Assembly: GCF_041200145.1 (NCBI RefSeq) | Contig: NZ_CP165734.1 | Location: forward strand, 4,650,001-4,714,000 | DNA: 64,000 nucleotides | Direction of reading: 5' to 3' | Source: Bradyrhizobium sp. LLZ17 | Lineage (GTDB): Bacteria; Pseudomonadota; Alphaproteobacteria; Rhizobiales; Xanthobacteraceae | Shown here: positions 54,030-64,000 of the stretch, piece after piece | How positions within the stretch are numbered: position 1 is the first letter of the stretch | Layout: the number at the start of each line of letters is the position of its first letter | The notes under the pieces: generated by a model | The model's database searches: none | Seen by the model: only the letters and a program-made list of their open reading frames with translations | What the model was told of the DNA's origin: nothing | Position numbers and translations under genes: made by a program

Positions 54030-54812
54030 ATGGTTGAATTCGCACTTCCGAAGAACTCGAAGATATCAGGCGGCAAGACCTGGCCGAAGCCCGCGGGCGC
54101 GACTGAGGTTCGCGAATTCCGCGTCTATCGCTGGAATCCGGACGACGGCAAAAATCCGAGCGTCGACACCTATTACGTCGACACCCACGATTGCGGTCCG
54201 ATGGTGCTGGACGGCCTGATCTGGATCAAGAACCACATCGACCCGTCGCTGACCTTCCGCCGCTCCTGCCGCGAAGGCGTCTGCGGCTCCTGCGCCATGA
54301 ACATCGACGGGCAGAACACGCTGGCCTGCACCCGTTCGATGCACGACGTGAAGGACGGCGCGGTCAAGATCAATCCGCTGCCGCACCAGCCGGTGGTGAA
54401 GGATCTCGTCCCCGACCTCACCAATTTCTACGCGCAGTACGCCTCGATCGAGCCGTGGCTGAAGACGACCTCGCCGACGCCGCAGAAGGAATGGCGCCAG
54501 AGCCACGAGGACCGCGAGAAGCTCGACGGCTTGTATGAATGCATCCTGTGCGCCTGCTGCTCGACCTCGTGCCCGAGCTATTGGTGGAACAGCGAACGTT
54601 ATCTCGGCCCTGCCGCGCTGCTCCAGGCCAACCGCTGGGTGTCCGATTCGCGGGATGAAGCGACCGGCGAGCGGCTCGACAATCTCGAGGATCCGTTCCG
54701 ACTGTATCGCTGCCACACCATCATGAACTGCGCGAAGGCGTGCCCGAAGGGCCTCAACCCGGCCGAAGCCATTGCCGAGCTCAAGCTCAAGATGGTCGAA
54801 CGCCAGATCTAG
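54030..54812 (+). CDS. sdhB: Succinate dehydrogenase iron-sulfur subunit
   Basis: A 260-residue SdhB carrying electrons to quinone. The [2Fe-2S] cysteines are in [20 protein letters not shown] and ACTRSMHDV, the [4Fe-4S] in [20 protein letters not shown] and the [3Fe-4S] in [17 protein letters not shown]. The ATG at 54030 lies 15 bases after the family D repeat that separates it from sdhA. Full length and all ligands are present. Confidence 0.97.
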   Translation: MVEFALPKNSKISGGKTWPKPAGATEVREFRVYRWNPDDGKNPSVDTYYVDTHDCGPMVLDGLIWIKNHIDPSLTFRRSCREGVCGSCAMNIDGQNTLACTRSMHDVKDGAVKINPLPHQPVVKDLVPDLTNFYAQYASIEPWLKTTSPTPQKEWRQSHEDREKLDGLYECILCACCSTSCPSYWWNSERYLGPAALLQANRWVSDSRDEATGERLDNLEDPFRLYRCHTIMNCAKACPKGLNPAEAIAELKLKMVERQI

Positions 54813-54830
54813 GCGACGTTTGTGCTGCAA

Positions 54831-54851
54831 CCCCGGCCTGAGCGGCCGGGG
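54831..54851 (+). terminator. Hairpin after sdhB (no T tract)
   Basis: CCCCGGCC and GGCCGGGG pair around TGAGC about 20 bases after sdhB, without a T run. Termination is possible but weakly supported. Confidence 0.5.
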
Positions 54852-55002
54852 CATTCCACGGCGGCCATCAATTTAAGTAGAATTTTCCCCTCACCTCCGT
54901 GGCGAGAGTGGGTCTGCTGAATTGCAACCAGAGGTCACAGCATAAGCAGCTTCCTTCTCAGCGGCATCTTCAGTTAAGCTCCCGTCAGGGACCGGAGCGA
55001 CT

Positions 55003-57156
55003 GTGCAGGGCGCGCAACGCAATTCGCTGAGACTTTTGCAGTGGATGATGGCGGCATCCCTGGCGCTGCCGATTGCGCTGTTCGCGATCGCCTCCATGAT
55101 CTCCTACACCTCGACCGCGGAGATCGCTGACCGCGAGATCGAGCGCACCCTCGATGTCGCGCATGAGCACGCGCTCAAGGTGTTCGAGACGATCGACCGC
55201 AGCCTCGCCGAGATCAACGAGGTCGTGCGTGGCGTTCCGGAAGACATCATCCGGGCGCGCGAACCCGCGCTGCATCGGCGCCTGAAGCAGCTCACCGATT
55301 CGCTGCCGCAGCTCAAATCGGCCTGGATCTTCGACGCGGATGGAAGGTCGCTGGTCAACAGCCTTGCCTCGCCGCCGCCGGAGCAGAGTTTTGCCGACCG
55401 CGACTATTTCTATGCCCATGTCGACCAGACCATCGGCACGTTCATTGGGATGCCCCTGACACCGCGGCAGCCCTACCAAGGTGCGCGCTTCTTCGGCGTC
55501 AGCCGCCGCCGCGATTCCGACGATGGCAGCTTCATCGGCGTGATCCAGGCTTCCGTCCTGCCGGAATATTTCGAGAGCTTTTACGCCAGGATCGGCTCCG
55601 ATCCCGGCAGCTTCTTCGCGATGGGTCGCACCGACGGGGTGCTGCTGGCGCAGTATCCGCGGCCCGATCGCGACCTCCGGCTCGACCCGAGCGGGACGGT
55701 CGGCCAGAAGATCGCGGCTCACCCGGAGCACGGGCTCATGACTGTCGCTTGGCCCTCGGACGGGATCGAACGGCGCATCGGCTACCGGCGCATCGCCGAA
55801 TATCCGATCTATGTCAGCGCGGGGCTGGAGACCTCGGCGATCCGCGCGCGCTGGCTCGCCACCATGAGCCAGCATCTGGTATTCGGGGTTCCCGCGACCG
55901 CGCTGCTGTTCATTCTGCTGGCCTTGGCATTCCGGCGCACGCAGCATCTGCAGACCGAGGCCGCAAAGCGGCGCGAGGCCGAGGACGCGCTCAAGCACAG
56001 CCAGCGGCTGGAAGCGCTGGGCCAGCTCACCGGCGGCGTCGCCCACGACTTCAACAACCTCCTCACCGTAATCCGCGCGTCGGTCGATCTGTTGAACCGG
56101 CCGCAACTGAGCGAGGAGCGCCGGCAGCGCTACATCACGGCGATCGCGGAGGCGGTCTCGCGCGCGGCCAAGCTGACCTCGCAGCTGCTGGCCTTTGCAC
56201 GGCGCCAGACCCTGAAGCCCGAAGTGTTCGATGTCGGCGCGCGGATGCAATCGCTGCGCGACATGCTGGTCACGCTGCTCGGACCGGCGATCGAGATCAT
56301 CATGCGGCTGCCGGGGGAGCCTTGCCTGGTCAATGCCGATGCCGGCCAGTTCGAGACGGCGCTGATCAACATGGCGACCAATGCGCGCGATGCCATGCAA
56401 GGCAAGGGCCGGATCGTCTTCACGGTGCAGGCGGCGACGAATGTTCCGGACACGCTGGCGCAATCGTCGGGCAGCCGGTTCGGGGGTCGCCATGGCTTTG
56501 TCCGCGTCGCAGTCGGCGACACCGGAATCGGCATTCCCGCAACTCGGCTGGGGCGCATCTTCGAGCCGTTCTTCACCACCAAAGAGGTCGGTCAAGGCAC
56601 CGGGCTCGGCCTGTCGCAGGTGTTCGGCTTCGCCGGGCAATCCGGCGGCGAGGTGACGGTGACGAGCGAGCTCGGCCAGGGCAGCACCTTCTCGCTCTAC
56701 CTGCCGCGCGTCCCGGCGGATCTCTTGCCCCGCAGTCAGGCGCCGACCACGGCGCCGGCGATCGCCGGCAGCGGCATGTCGGTGCTGGTGGTCGAGGACA
56801 ATATCGAGCTCGGCAACTTCGCCGCCGACGGACTGACCGAGCTCGGCTACAGCATTACGCTGGTCGACAATGCCACCGACGCGCTCGCCGAGCTGGTGGT
56901 CGATGCCGATCGGTTCGACGTCGTGTTCTCGGACGTGGTGATGCCTGGAATGACCGGGCTGGATCTCGCGCAGGCGATCCGTGATCGCAGCATCGGCGTG
57001 CCGGTCGTGCTGACCACGGGATATAGCGAGGCGTTGTCGCAGCAGGGCAGCCTCGGCTTCGAGCTCGTGCAAAAGCCCTATTCGATCGACGAGCTGTCGC
57101 GCGTGCTGCATCAGGCGGCGCGCCCAAGGCGGGTGCGCGACGGCGCCGCCGAATGA
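55003..57156 (+). CDS. Hybrid sensor histidine kinase / response regulator
   Basis: A 717-residue membrane protein: helix 1 (AASLALPIALFAIASMISYT), a periplasmic sensor of about 255 residues of the Cache/PDC type (VFETIDRSLAEIN..RDYFYAHVDQTIGTF..SRRRDSDDGSFIGVIQ), helix 2 (GVPATALLFILLALAFRR near 296-312), a HisKA segment with GQLTGGVAHDFNNLL (His 348), an ATPase domain (DTGIGI and GTGLGLSQVFGF) and a C-terminal receiver with Asp in VVFSDVVMPGMTG near residue 640. The start is GTG at 55003 after GGAG. It has no separate output regulator nearby, so its partner is unknown. Confidence 0.9.
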   Translation: MQGAQRNSLRLLQWMMAASLALPIALFAIASMISYTSTAEIADREIERTLDVAHEHALKVFETIDRSLAEINEVVRGVPEDIIRAREPALHRRLKQLTDSLPQLKSAWIFDADGRSLVNSLASPPPEQSFADRDYFYAHVDQTIGTFIGMPLTPRQPYQGARFFGVSRRRDSDDGSFIGVIQASVLPEYFESFYARIGSDPGSFFAMGRTDGVLLAQYPRPDRDLRLDPSGTVGQKIAAHPEHGLMTVAWPSDGIERRIGYRRIAEYPIYVSAGLETSAIRARWLATMSQHLVFGVPATALLFILLALAFRRTQHLQTEAAKRREAEDALKHSQRLEALGQLTGGVAHDFNNLLTVIRASVDLLNRPQLSEERRQRYITAIAEAVSRAAKLTSQLLAFARRQTLKPEVFDVGARMQSLRDMLVTLLGPAIEIIMRLPGEPCLVNADAGQFETALINMATNARDAMQGKGRIVFTVQAATNVPDTLAQSSGSRFGGRHGFVRVAVGDTGIGIPATRLGRIFEPFFTTKEVGQGTGLGLSQVFGFAGQSGGEVTVTSELGQGSTFSLYLPRVPADLLPRSQAPTTAPAIAGSGMSVLVVEDNIELGNFAADGLTELGYSITLVDNATDALAELVVDADRFDVVFSDVVMPGMTGLDLAQAIRDRSIGVPVVLTTGYSEALSQQGSLGFELVQKPYSIDELSRVLHQAARPRRVRDGAAE

Positions 57157-57199
57157 CGCGGCGGGCGCACGGCAGCGCCGAACGGGACCGCGTGAAGCC

Positions 57200-57284
57200 G
57201 TAGCCCGGATGGAGCGCAGCGCAATCCGGGACAGTCGAGCCAGACGCGAGAACCCTGGATTACGCTGCGCTCCATCCAGGCTAC
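57200..57284. repeat. Dispersed palindromic repeat, family B, copy 2
   Basis: GTAGCCCGGATGGAGCGCAG and the inverted CGCTGCGCTCCATCCAGGCT, between the kinase and FkbM genes. Confidence 0.92.
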
Positions 57285-57322
57285 ATTCTTTTCTCCACAT
57301 TGAGTCCTTATCAAAACCCGCT

Positions 57323-58180
57323 ATGCATGCGCCGCTTGCAACAAGGACTTTTGGCTTGACGTCCGAGACCAACCCGTCGTCCGCGCCGTTCGGCGCCTTT
57401 GCCCCGAACGCGGCGCAGGCTGCGATCATTCGCCTCGCGCAACAATCGGGGCTGAAGCGCGGCGCATTCCGTCCCTGGCTGTCGCGGCTGGTCAATCTGC
57501 TGCGCGGCGGCCCGGTCGACATGCGGTATCAGGGCGCCTCGTTCCGTTTCCATCATCAGGGCAGCGCGACCGAGCGCGGCGCGCTGTTCAATCCCGACTA
57601 CAATCTCGATGAGCTCGATTTCCTGCGGCAGCACACCCAAGCCGGCGGCGCGTTCGTCGACGTCGGCGCCAATGTCGGCACCTTTGCGCTGGTGATGGCG
57701 CAGCAGGTCGGATCCGACGGCAAGGTGGTGGCGATCGAGCCGCATCCGACGACGTTTGGACGGCTTTGCTTCAATCAGGCCGCATCGAAAGCGACCCAGG
57801 TGCGGCTGGTGCAAGCCGCCGCGGGCGACAGCGACGGCGAGCTGATGATCGAGAGCGGCGGCGGCAATCTCGGTGCTACGCATGTCGTCACTGGCCCGGT
57901 CAGCGGCAAGGCAATCAGGGTCCCGTCGTTGCGGCTGACACGCATTCTCGACGAGGCCGGCGTCACGAAAGTCGATTCGCTGAAAATCGACGTCGAAGGT
58001 TTTGAGGACCGCGTGCTGATCGGCTTCTTCCGCGATGCGCCACAATCGCTATGGCCTCGCGCGGTGGTGATCGAGCATCTGTCACAAAACGAATGGCGGG
58101 ACGATTGTATTGCCGACATGGTCGCGCGCGGCTTTGCGATTGCGCGCAAGACGCGGAGCAATACATTCCTGTCACGTTGA
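57323..58180 (+). CDS. FkbM family methyltransferase
   Basis: A 285-residue SAM-dependent methyltransferase: FNPDYNLDELDFLRQHTQAG, GAFVDVGANVGTFALVMAQQ (SAM motif I), GKVVAIEPHPTTFGRLCFNQ, and KVDSLKIDVEGFEDRVLIGF, the FkbM signature. The ATG at 57323 is preferred; an in-frame reading upstream runs into the family B repeat. FkbM enzymes O-methylate sugars or polyketides; a polysaccharide or LPS target is plausible in this host, which is inference. Confidence 0.88.
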   Translation: MHAPLATRTFGLTSETNPSSAPFGAFAPNAAQAAIIRLAQQSGLKRGAFRPWLSRLVNLLRGGPVDMRYQGASFRFHHQGSATERGALFNPDYNLDELDFLRQHTQAGGAFVDVGANVGTFALVMAQQVGSDGKVVAIEPHPTTFGRLCFNQAASKATQVRLVQAAAGDSDGELMIESGGGNLGATHVVTGPVSGKAIRVPSLRLTRILDEAGVTKVDSLKIDVEGFEDRVLIGFFRDAPQSLWPRAVVIEHLSQNEWRDDCIADMVARGFAIARKTRSNTFLSR

Positions 58181-58204
58181 CGATGACGACCAACGGAGGT
58201 TGCG

Positions 58205-58591
58205 ATGATCGACCATATGGGTTTCTCCGTCTCCGACTATGAGCGCGCCAAAGCGTTCTACAGCAAGGCGCTGGCGCCGCTCGGCTACAGCCTGATCATG
58301 GAAGTCACGCAGGAGCAGACCGGCCACGATCCGGCTGCGGGCTTCGGCGCCGACGGCAAGCCGGATTTCTGGATCGGCGGCGAGGGTGGGCTGAACAAGC
58401 CGGTGCATGTCGCCATCCTCGCGGAAGACCGTGCCACGGTCGATGCCTTTTACAAGGCCGCGATGGCGGCCGGCGGCCGCGACAACGGGCCGCCCGGCAT
58501 CCGTGCGCATTATCATCCGAGCTATTATGGCGCGTTCGTGCTCGATCCCGACGGCCACAACATCGAGGCCGTCTGCCACGCGCCCGAATAA
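58205..58591 (+). CDS. VOC (glyoxalase/dioxygenase) family protein
   Basis: A 128-residue two-repeat VOC fold: MIDHMGFSVSDYERAKAFYS, KALAPLGYSLIMEVTQEQTG, FWIGGEGGLNKPVHVAILAE and AFVLDPDGHNIEAVCHAPE with metal-site His and Glu residues at both ends. Short length fits the small single-domain glyoxalase-like group. Substrate unknown. A ribosome site GGAGG lies before the ATG at 58205. Confidence 0.88.
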   Translation: MIDHMGFSVSDYERAKAFYSKALAPLGYSLIMEVTQEQTGHDPAAGFGADGKPDFWIGGEGGLNKPVHVAILAEDRATVDAFYKAAMAAGGRDNGPPGIRAHYHPSYYGAFVLDPDGHNIEAVCHAPE

Positions 58592-58657
58592 GACGACGAT
58601 TCGAGGCGGAACATCGGCGCCGCGTCGTCGTTGTCGTCCTCCGGACAACTGGTCGCG

Positions 58658-58960
58658 ATGATGCCGATGCCGATCGAACCGCCTGAGATACCGCCGTCGA
58701 CACCGGGCACGCCCACCGAGCCACCACCCGGAATCCCACCCGGCGGTCCGCCGCCTGAAATCACGCCGCCGGTGCGCGAGCCCGGCGAATCACCCTCGCC
58801 CGATGAATTGCCGGGCCGCATGCCCGAGGAGATCCATCGCGCGGACCGAGCGGGCCGCTCACGCCCAATCCCGCGACGGATGCGAAATCGTCGCAGGATC
58901 GCGCGTGAGGCGAACGATCACATGGCCGGCGATTGCAACCTGCCTCTGAATGCGCAATGA
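58658..58960 (+). CDS. Small proline-rich protein (doubtful)
   Basis: A 100-residue frame: MMPMPIEPPEIPPSTPGTPT, EPPPGIPPGGPPPEITPPVR and EPGESPSPDELPGRMPEEIH, then a basic part. The first 60 residues resemble short PPGIPP-type proteins common in rhizobia; the second half is low-complexity basic and could be a wrong frame. No clear ribosome site. The complementary strand also has a glycine-rich open frame, so real coding is uncertain. Confidence 0.4.
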   Translation: MMPMPIEPPEIPPSTPGTPTEPPPGIPPGGPPPEITPPVREPGESPSPDELPGRMPEEIHRADRAGRSRPIPRRMRNRRRIAREANDHMAGDCNLPLNAQ

Positions 58961-59094
58961 ACGTCGCCAGCGTGACGTGATTTGCGTGCAGAAATAAATC
59001 GGGCCGCGACCTCTTCGCCCGCCACAATGCGGCCCTACGCGTAGCTGTTCATCCCAACACTTCGTCAAAGAACCTTCCGGGGAAGTTCACCATC

Positions 59095-61258
59095 ATGACC
59101 AATCTTCGTTTCGTGCTGCTCGCCACGACCGCTCTGACCGCGATGCAATTCGCCGGCTCCGCATCGCATGCGCAAAGCGCAGCGCCGATCGTGGTTGCGC
59201 AGGCCCAGAGCCCAGAGACGGGCCCTGACGGAAAACCGAAGCAGCCTCCGAAGGGAGCGCCAGCGGCGCCCGCGCGCCCGGCCACACCTCCGCCGGTGGC
59301 AGCACCGCCCCACCCGCCAGCTCCGCCCCCGCCGGCTGCCGCGCCGGCGCGCCCAACTCCGCCGCCGCCACCGCCGGCGGCACGTCCAGCTCCTCCTCCG
59401 CCGCCGCCGCCCCCTGCCGCTCCGAAGCCGCCGCCGCCACCTCCAGCCCCGGCACCGCAGCAGCATGCTCCGCCCCCTCCGCCGCCGCCACCACCCGCGG
59501 CACGTCCGGCTCCGACCCCGCCGCCGGCCCCTCCCGCAGCGGCTCCGCAGCAGCACGCGCCGATAGCACCGGCTCCAACGGGACGGCCCACGCCTGCGCC
59601 GACGGCAACGCCCTCGGCAGCACCGACGGCGGGACGGCCCACGCCTGCCCCGAGCGCAACACCTGCACCTACGCCTGCGCCGACCGCGACGCCGGCTCCG
59701 GGCAGCACGCCCGGCGCACCACCGGCGGGACGCCCCGGTTCATCCCCGCCCGGTCGTTCAGGCCAGCCTCCGGCAGCAGGATCATCGCCCGCTCCAGGCG
59801 CTACGCCCGCGCCAGCGACCACGCCGACGCCCGGTGCCGGCACTCCGACCGCCCCGTCAGGGCGTCCGGGTGCGGCACCGACGCCTGCGCCCAGCGCAAC
59901 CCCAGCACCGACCCCGGCCCCCGGCACTCCGACCGCGCCGTCGGGACGTCCGGGTCCGGCAGCGACGCCTGCGCCCGGCGCAACCCCTGCACCGAGCGCG
60001 ACGCCGGCCCCCGGCGGCCTACCCGGACGTCAGGGCGGAACGCCTCCTGCCGGCGCGCCGGCTGCCGGAACTCCGACTGCGCCGCCGCAGGCGGGCCTGC
60101 CGCCGCGGCCGCCGACTCCCCCGCCGGCGCCGCAGCGCCATCTGCCGTGTCTGGCACGGCGGCCGCAGCGCCACCGCCCGGTAGGGCGCAATACCTCCGC
60201 CGACGGTCACGCCCGCTTTCCGCGCCGCGCCCACGACCACCACGCCCCTGCCGCCGCCGCCGCGTCCGCCGCAGCGCGACCTGACGCCGCTCGCGTTCGG
60301 CGCGGGCGTAGTGGCCGGCGCGGTGATCGGTGCGACCATCGCCGACTATCGCAACCAGCGGCACGAGGTCGTCGAAGGCGGCCGCACCGTCTACACCGAG
60401 CCGGACCGCATCATCATCCGCGACCCGGGCGGGCAGGAATACGTCCGCGGCAACGATCTCTATCGCTTCCGCTACGGTGCCCGCGACATCCGCACCGAGA
60501 CTGTCGGCGGCGAAACCCGCACCGTCGTGATCCGTCCCGACGGCAGCGAGGTGATCACCGTCGTCGGTGCGGACGGCTCGCTGCTGCGCCGAATCCGCAG
60601 AGACCGCGGCGGGCGCGAGATCGTCATCATCGACAACAGCTACCGCGATCCGCGGTCGGTCGGCGGCTTCTATGTTGACGTGCCGCCGCCGGTCGTCAGC
60701 ATTCCCTACGATCGCTACATCGTCGACGCGCAGGAGGCGTCGCCGGACGTGATCTACGAGACCATGGAGGCACCGCCGGTGCAGCGGATCGATCGGCGCT
60801 ACTCGCTCGACGAGATCCGCTACAGCCCCAATGTTCGCATGCAGATGCCGAGCATCGACGTCAACACGATCAATTTCAGATCGGGATCGTGGACCATCCC
60901 GCAGGACCAGGCGGCGCGGCTGCAAGCGATCGCCGACGGCCTCAACCGGGCGATCCAGCGCAACCCGCGCGAAGTGTTCCTGATCGAGGGACACACCGAT
61001 GCGACCGGTAACGACGTCGACAATCTGTCATTGTCGGATCGCCGTGCGCAGGCGGCGGCCGAATTGCTGACGCAGCAATTCGGTGTGCCGGCGGAGAACC
61101 TGACGTCGCAGGGCTACGGCAGGCAGTATCTGAAGGAGCAGACGGACGGGCCAAGCCGGATCAACCGGCGCGTCACCGTGCGCCGCATCACCCCGCTGCT
61201 CAACGGCGGGCAGGCCTCGCTGCCGCCGCCCCCGCCCGGCACCGTGCCGCCGCGCTGA
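59095..61258 (+). pseudogene. OmpA-family lipoprotein-like protein with long Pro/Ala domain, frame broken twice
   Basis: The signal peptide MTNLRFVLLATTALTAMQFA..ASHAQ is followed by about 330 residues of Pro/Ala/Thr/Gly repeats in one frame. Near 60135 and near 60186 the frame shifts, each explained by one missing G; after the second the reading is GAIPPPTVTPAFRAAPTTTT, LPPPPRPPQRDLTPLAFGAG, and IGATIADYRNQRHEVVEGGR. The C-terminal OmpA domain reads NTINFRSGSWTIPQDQAARL, NPREVFLIEGHTDATGNDVD, LSLSDRRAQAAAELLTQQFG and GYGRQYLKEQTDGPSRINRR. The corrected protein has about 720 residues. Peptidoglycan anchoring is expected from the domain. Confidence 0.82.
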
Positions 61259-61276
61259 GGCGACAGCCACAAAGGC

Positions 61277-61310
61277 AAAATGGCCGGGAGCGATCCCGGC
61301 CATTTTTGTT
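61277..61310 (+). terminator. Rho-independent terminator after the OmpA gene
   Basis: AAAATGGCCGGG and CCCGGCCATTTT pair perfectly around AGCGAT and the T run continues; 18 bases after the stop. Confidence 0.93.
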
Positions 61311-61328
61311 CGTGTCATGCTTGCTTTC

Positions 61329-61413
61329 GTAGCCCGGATGGAGCGCAGCGAAATCCGGGAGGGTCTCTCCGAGTCGCAAGGCCCCGGATTGCGCTGCGCT
61401 CCATCCGGGCTAC
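61329..61413. repeat. Dispersed palindromic repeat, family B, copy 3
   Basis: GTAGCCCGGATGGAGCGCAG and GATTGCGCTGCGCTCCATCC with GGGCTAC, between the convergent OmpA and argG genes. Confidence 0.93.
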
Positions 61414-61420
61414 GAAGGAA

Positions 61421-63629
<2,209 letters not shown>

Positions 63630-63676
63630 AGCGCGCGGTTTAGCGGAGTGACGAGAGGATGAAAACCCTCGCAGCG

Positions 63677-63756
63677 GTCATTCCGGGATGGTCCGAAGGA
63701 CCAGACCCGGAATCTCGAGATTCCGGGTTCGATGCTTCGCATCGCCCCGGAATGAC
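63677..63756. repeat. Dispersed palindromic repeat, family D, copy 4
   Basis: GTCATTCCGGGATGGTCCGA and ACCCGGAATCTCGAGATTCC with inverted ATCGCCCCGGAATGAC. Nearly identical to the sdhA/sdhB copy. Confidence 0.93.
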
Positions 63757-63764
63757 GGTGCTGA

Positions 63765-64000
63765 CTACCGCACATCCGGCCGGGACTGCGACGGCAGCGG
63801 CGGAGGCGGCTGGCACGGGGGCAGCGGCTGGCGCCAGGCACCGGCGTTGCGGCCGGCGATCAGCCAGTAAACCACGCCGGCGACGATGCCCGCGCCGGTC
63901 ATGATCTCCAGGTGACGCCGCACGACGCCCTCGAATTGCAGTGTCTCGGAGTGAAAGGGAACGAGACCGAGATAACAGGCAAGCCCGACCAGGCCACCGC
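63765..64000 (-). CDS. Membrane protein of unknown function (5' end missing)
   Basis: About 78 residues of a C-terminal end: GLVGLACYLGLVPFHSETLQ, FEGVVRRHLEIMTGAGIVAG, VVYWLIAGRNAGAWRQPLPP and a Pro-rich tail CQPPPPLPSQSRPDVR. Two hydrophobic segments around a cytosolic loop are seen. The start lies beyond the right edge. It is on the same strand as the PAP2 gene and 130 bases upstream of it; the family D repeat lies between. I do not recognise the family. Confidence 0.7.
   Translation of the reverse strand, partial: GGLVGLACYLGLVPFHSETLQFEGVVRRHLEIMTGAGIVAGVVYWLIAGRNAGAWRQPLPPCQPPPPLPSQSRPDVR

Noticed and set aside
54985..57522. Open frame of 845 codons on the minus strand opposite the histidine kinase
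   Set aside because: Same cause: antisense to a GC-rich gene with complete kinase and receiver motifs on the plus strand.
58525..58821. 98-codon minus-strand glycine-rich frame
   Set aside because: Reverse complement of the Pro-rich plus-strand frame and the end of the VOC gene.
59049..59927. Glycine-rich minus-strand frame opposite the proline-rich domain
   Set aside because: Gly/Ala runs are the reverse complement of Pro/Ala codons; no other evidence of coding.

Overview
The window looks like core chromosome of a high-GC alphaproteobacterium of the Bradyrhizobium / Nitrobacteraceae type. This is inferred from protein content (type 2 ArgG, MtaB rather than MiaB, DUF2794, DUF1223, DUF2336 and DUF6455 proteins, a YbhL-type leader) and from many short palindromic intergenic repeats. 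I saw no rRNA or tRNA gene, CRISPR array, prophage, transposase or integrase. Both ends cut a gene: the 3' end of zapE at the left and a small membrane protein gene at the right.

Layout. 1-9.8 kb: zapE, an orphan VapB antitoxin, thpR, the divergent arylesterase and YbbA/YbbP-type ABC exporter, a Bax-inhibitor-1 (YbhL) gene with a probable structured leader, GNAT and DUF2794 genes, a candidate small RNA, and a DUF1223 protein. 10-16 kb: aconitase (minus) facing the cytochrome c maturation operon ccmABCDG. 16-22 kb: yciB-ftsY and mtaB-dapF on the minus strand, separated by a plus-strand RluA-type pseudouridine synthase and a DUF2336 gene. 22-25 kb: an exported GyrI-like protein, a SIMPL protein and an MBL-fold hydrolase. 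25-30 kb: the translation and secretion operon ffh-rpsP-rimM-trmD-rplS. 30-43 kb: leucine synthesis (leuC, leuD, leuB) and lysine/threonine/methionine synthesis (asd), interspersed with small secreted proteins, a glycosyltransferase, an MFS carrier bracketed by DUF6455 sequences, a CitE-like lyase and carbonic anhydrase. 43-51 kb: MFS, a Mo oxidoreductase with its cytochrome b, fasciclin, SDR, a malonyl-CoA-synthase-like ligase and TauE. 51-55 kb: sdhCDAB. 55-64 kb: a hybrid histidine kinase, FkbM methyltransferase, VOC protein, a proline-rich OmpA protein, argG and a PAP2 phosphatase.

Several pieces work together: acnA and sdhCDAB in the TCA cycle; ccmABCDG and the Mo/cytochrome b pair in respiration and periplasmic redox; ffh and ftsY in co-translational targeting; leuCDB and asd in amino-acid synthesis.

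Two features stand out. First, four otherwise well-conserved genes (ccmC, the rluA-type gene, the malonyl-CoA-synthase gene, the OmpA gene) carry five apparent single-base indels, all in G/C-rich runs. Sequencing error is the simplest reading, but natural disruption cannot be excluded from the sequence alone. Second, at least eight families of imperfectly palindromic repeats, 80-210 bp long and about 24 copies in all, lie between genes and inside operons (ccmA/ccmB, ffh/rpsP, rimM/trmD, sdhA/sdhB); one has become the C-terminal tail of RimM. The best candidates for something undescribed are the terminator-ended structured RNA near 8.64-8.80 kb, the perfect hairpin over the ribosome site of a small tryptophan-rich protein at 31.5 kb, and the exported GyrI-like/SIMPL pair. 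I found no convincing new multi-gene defence or metabolic system.
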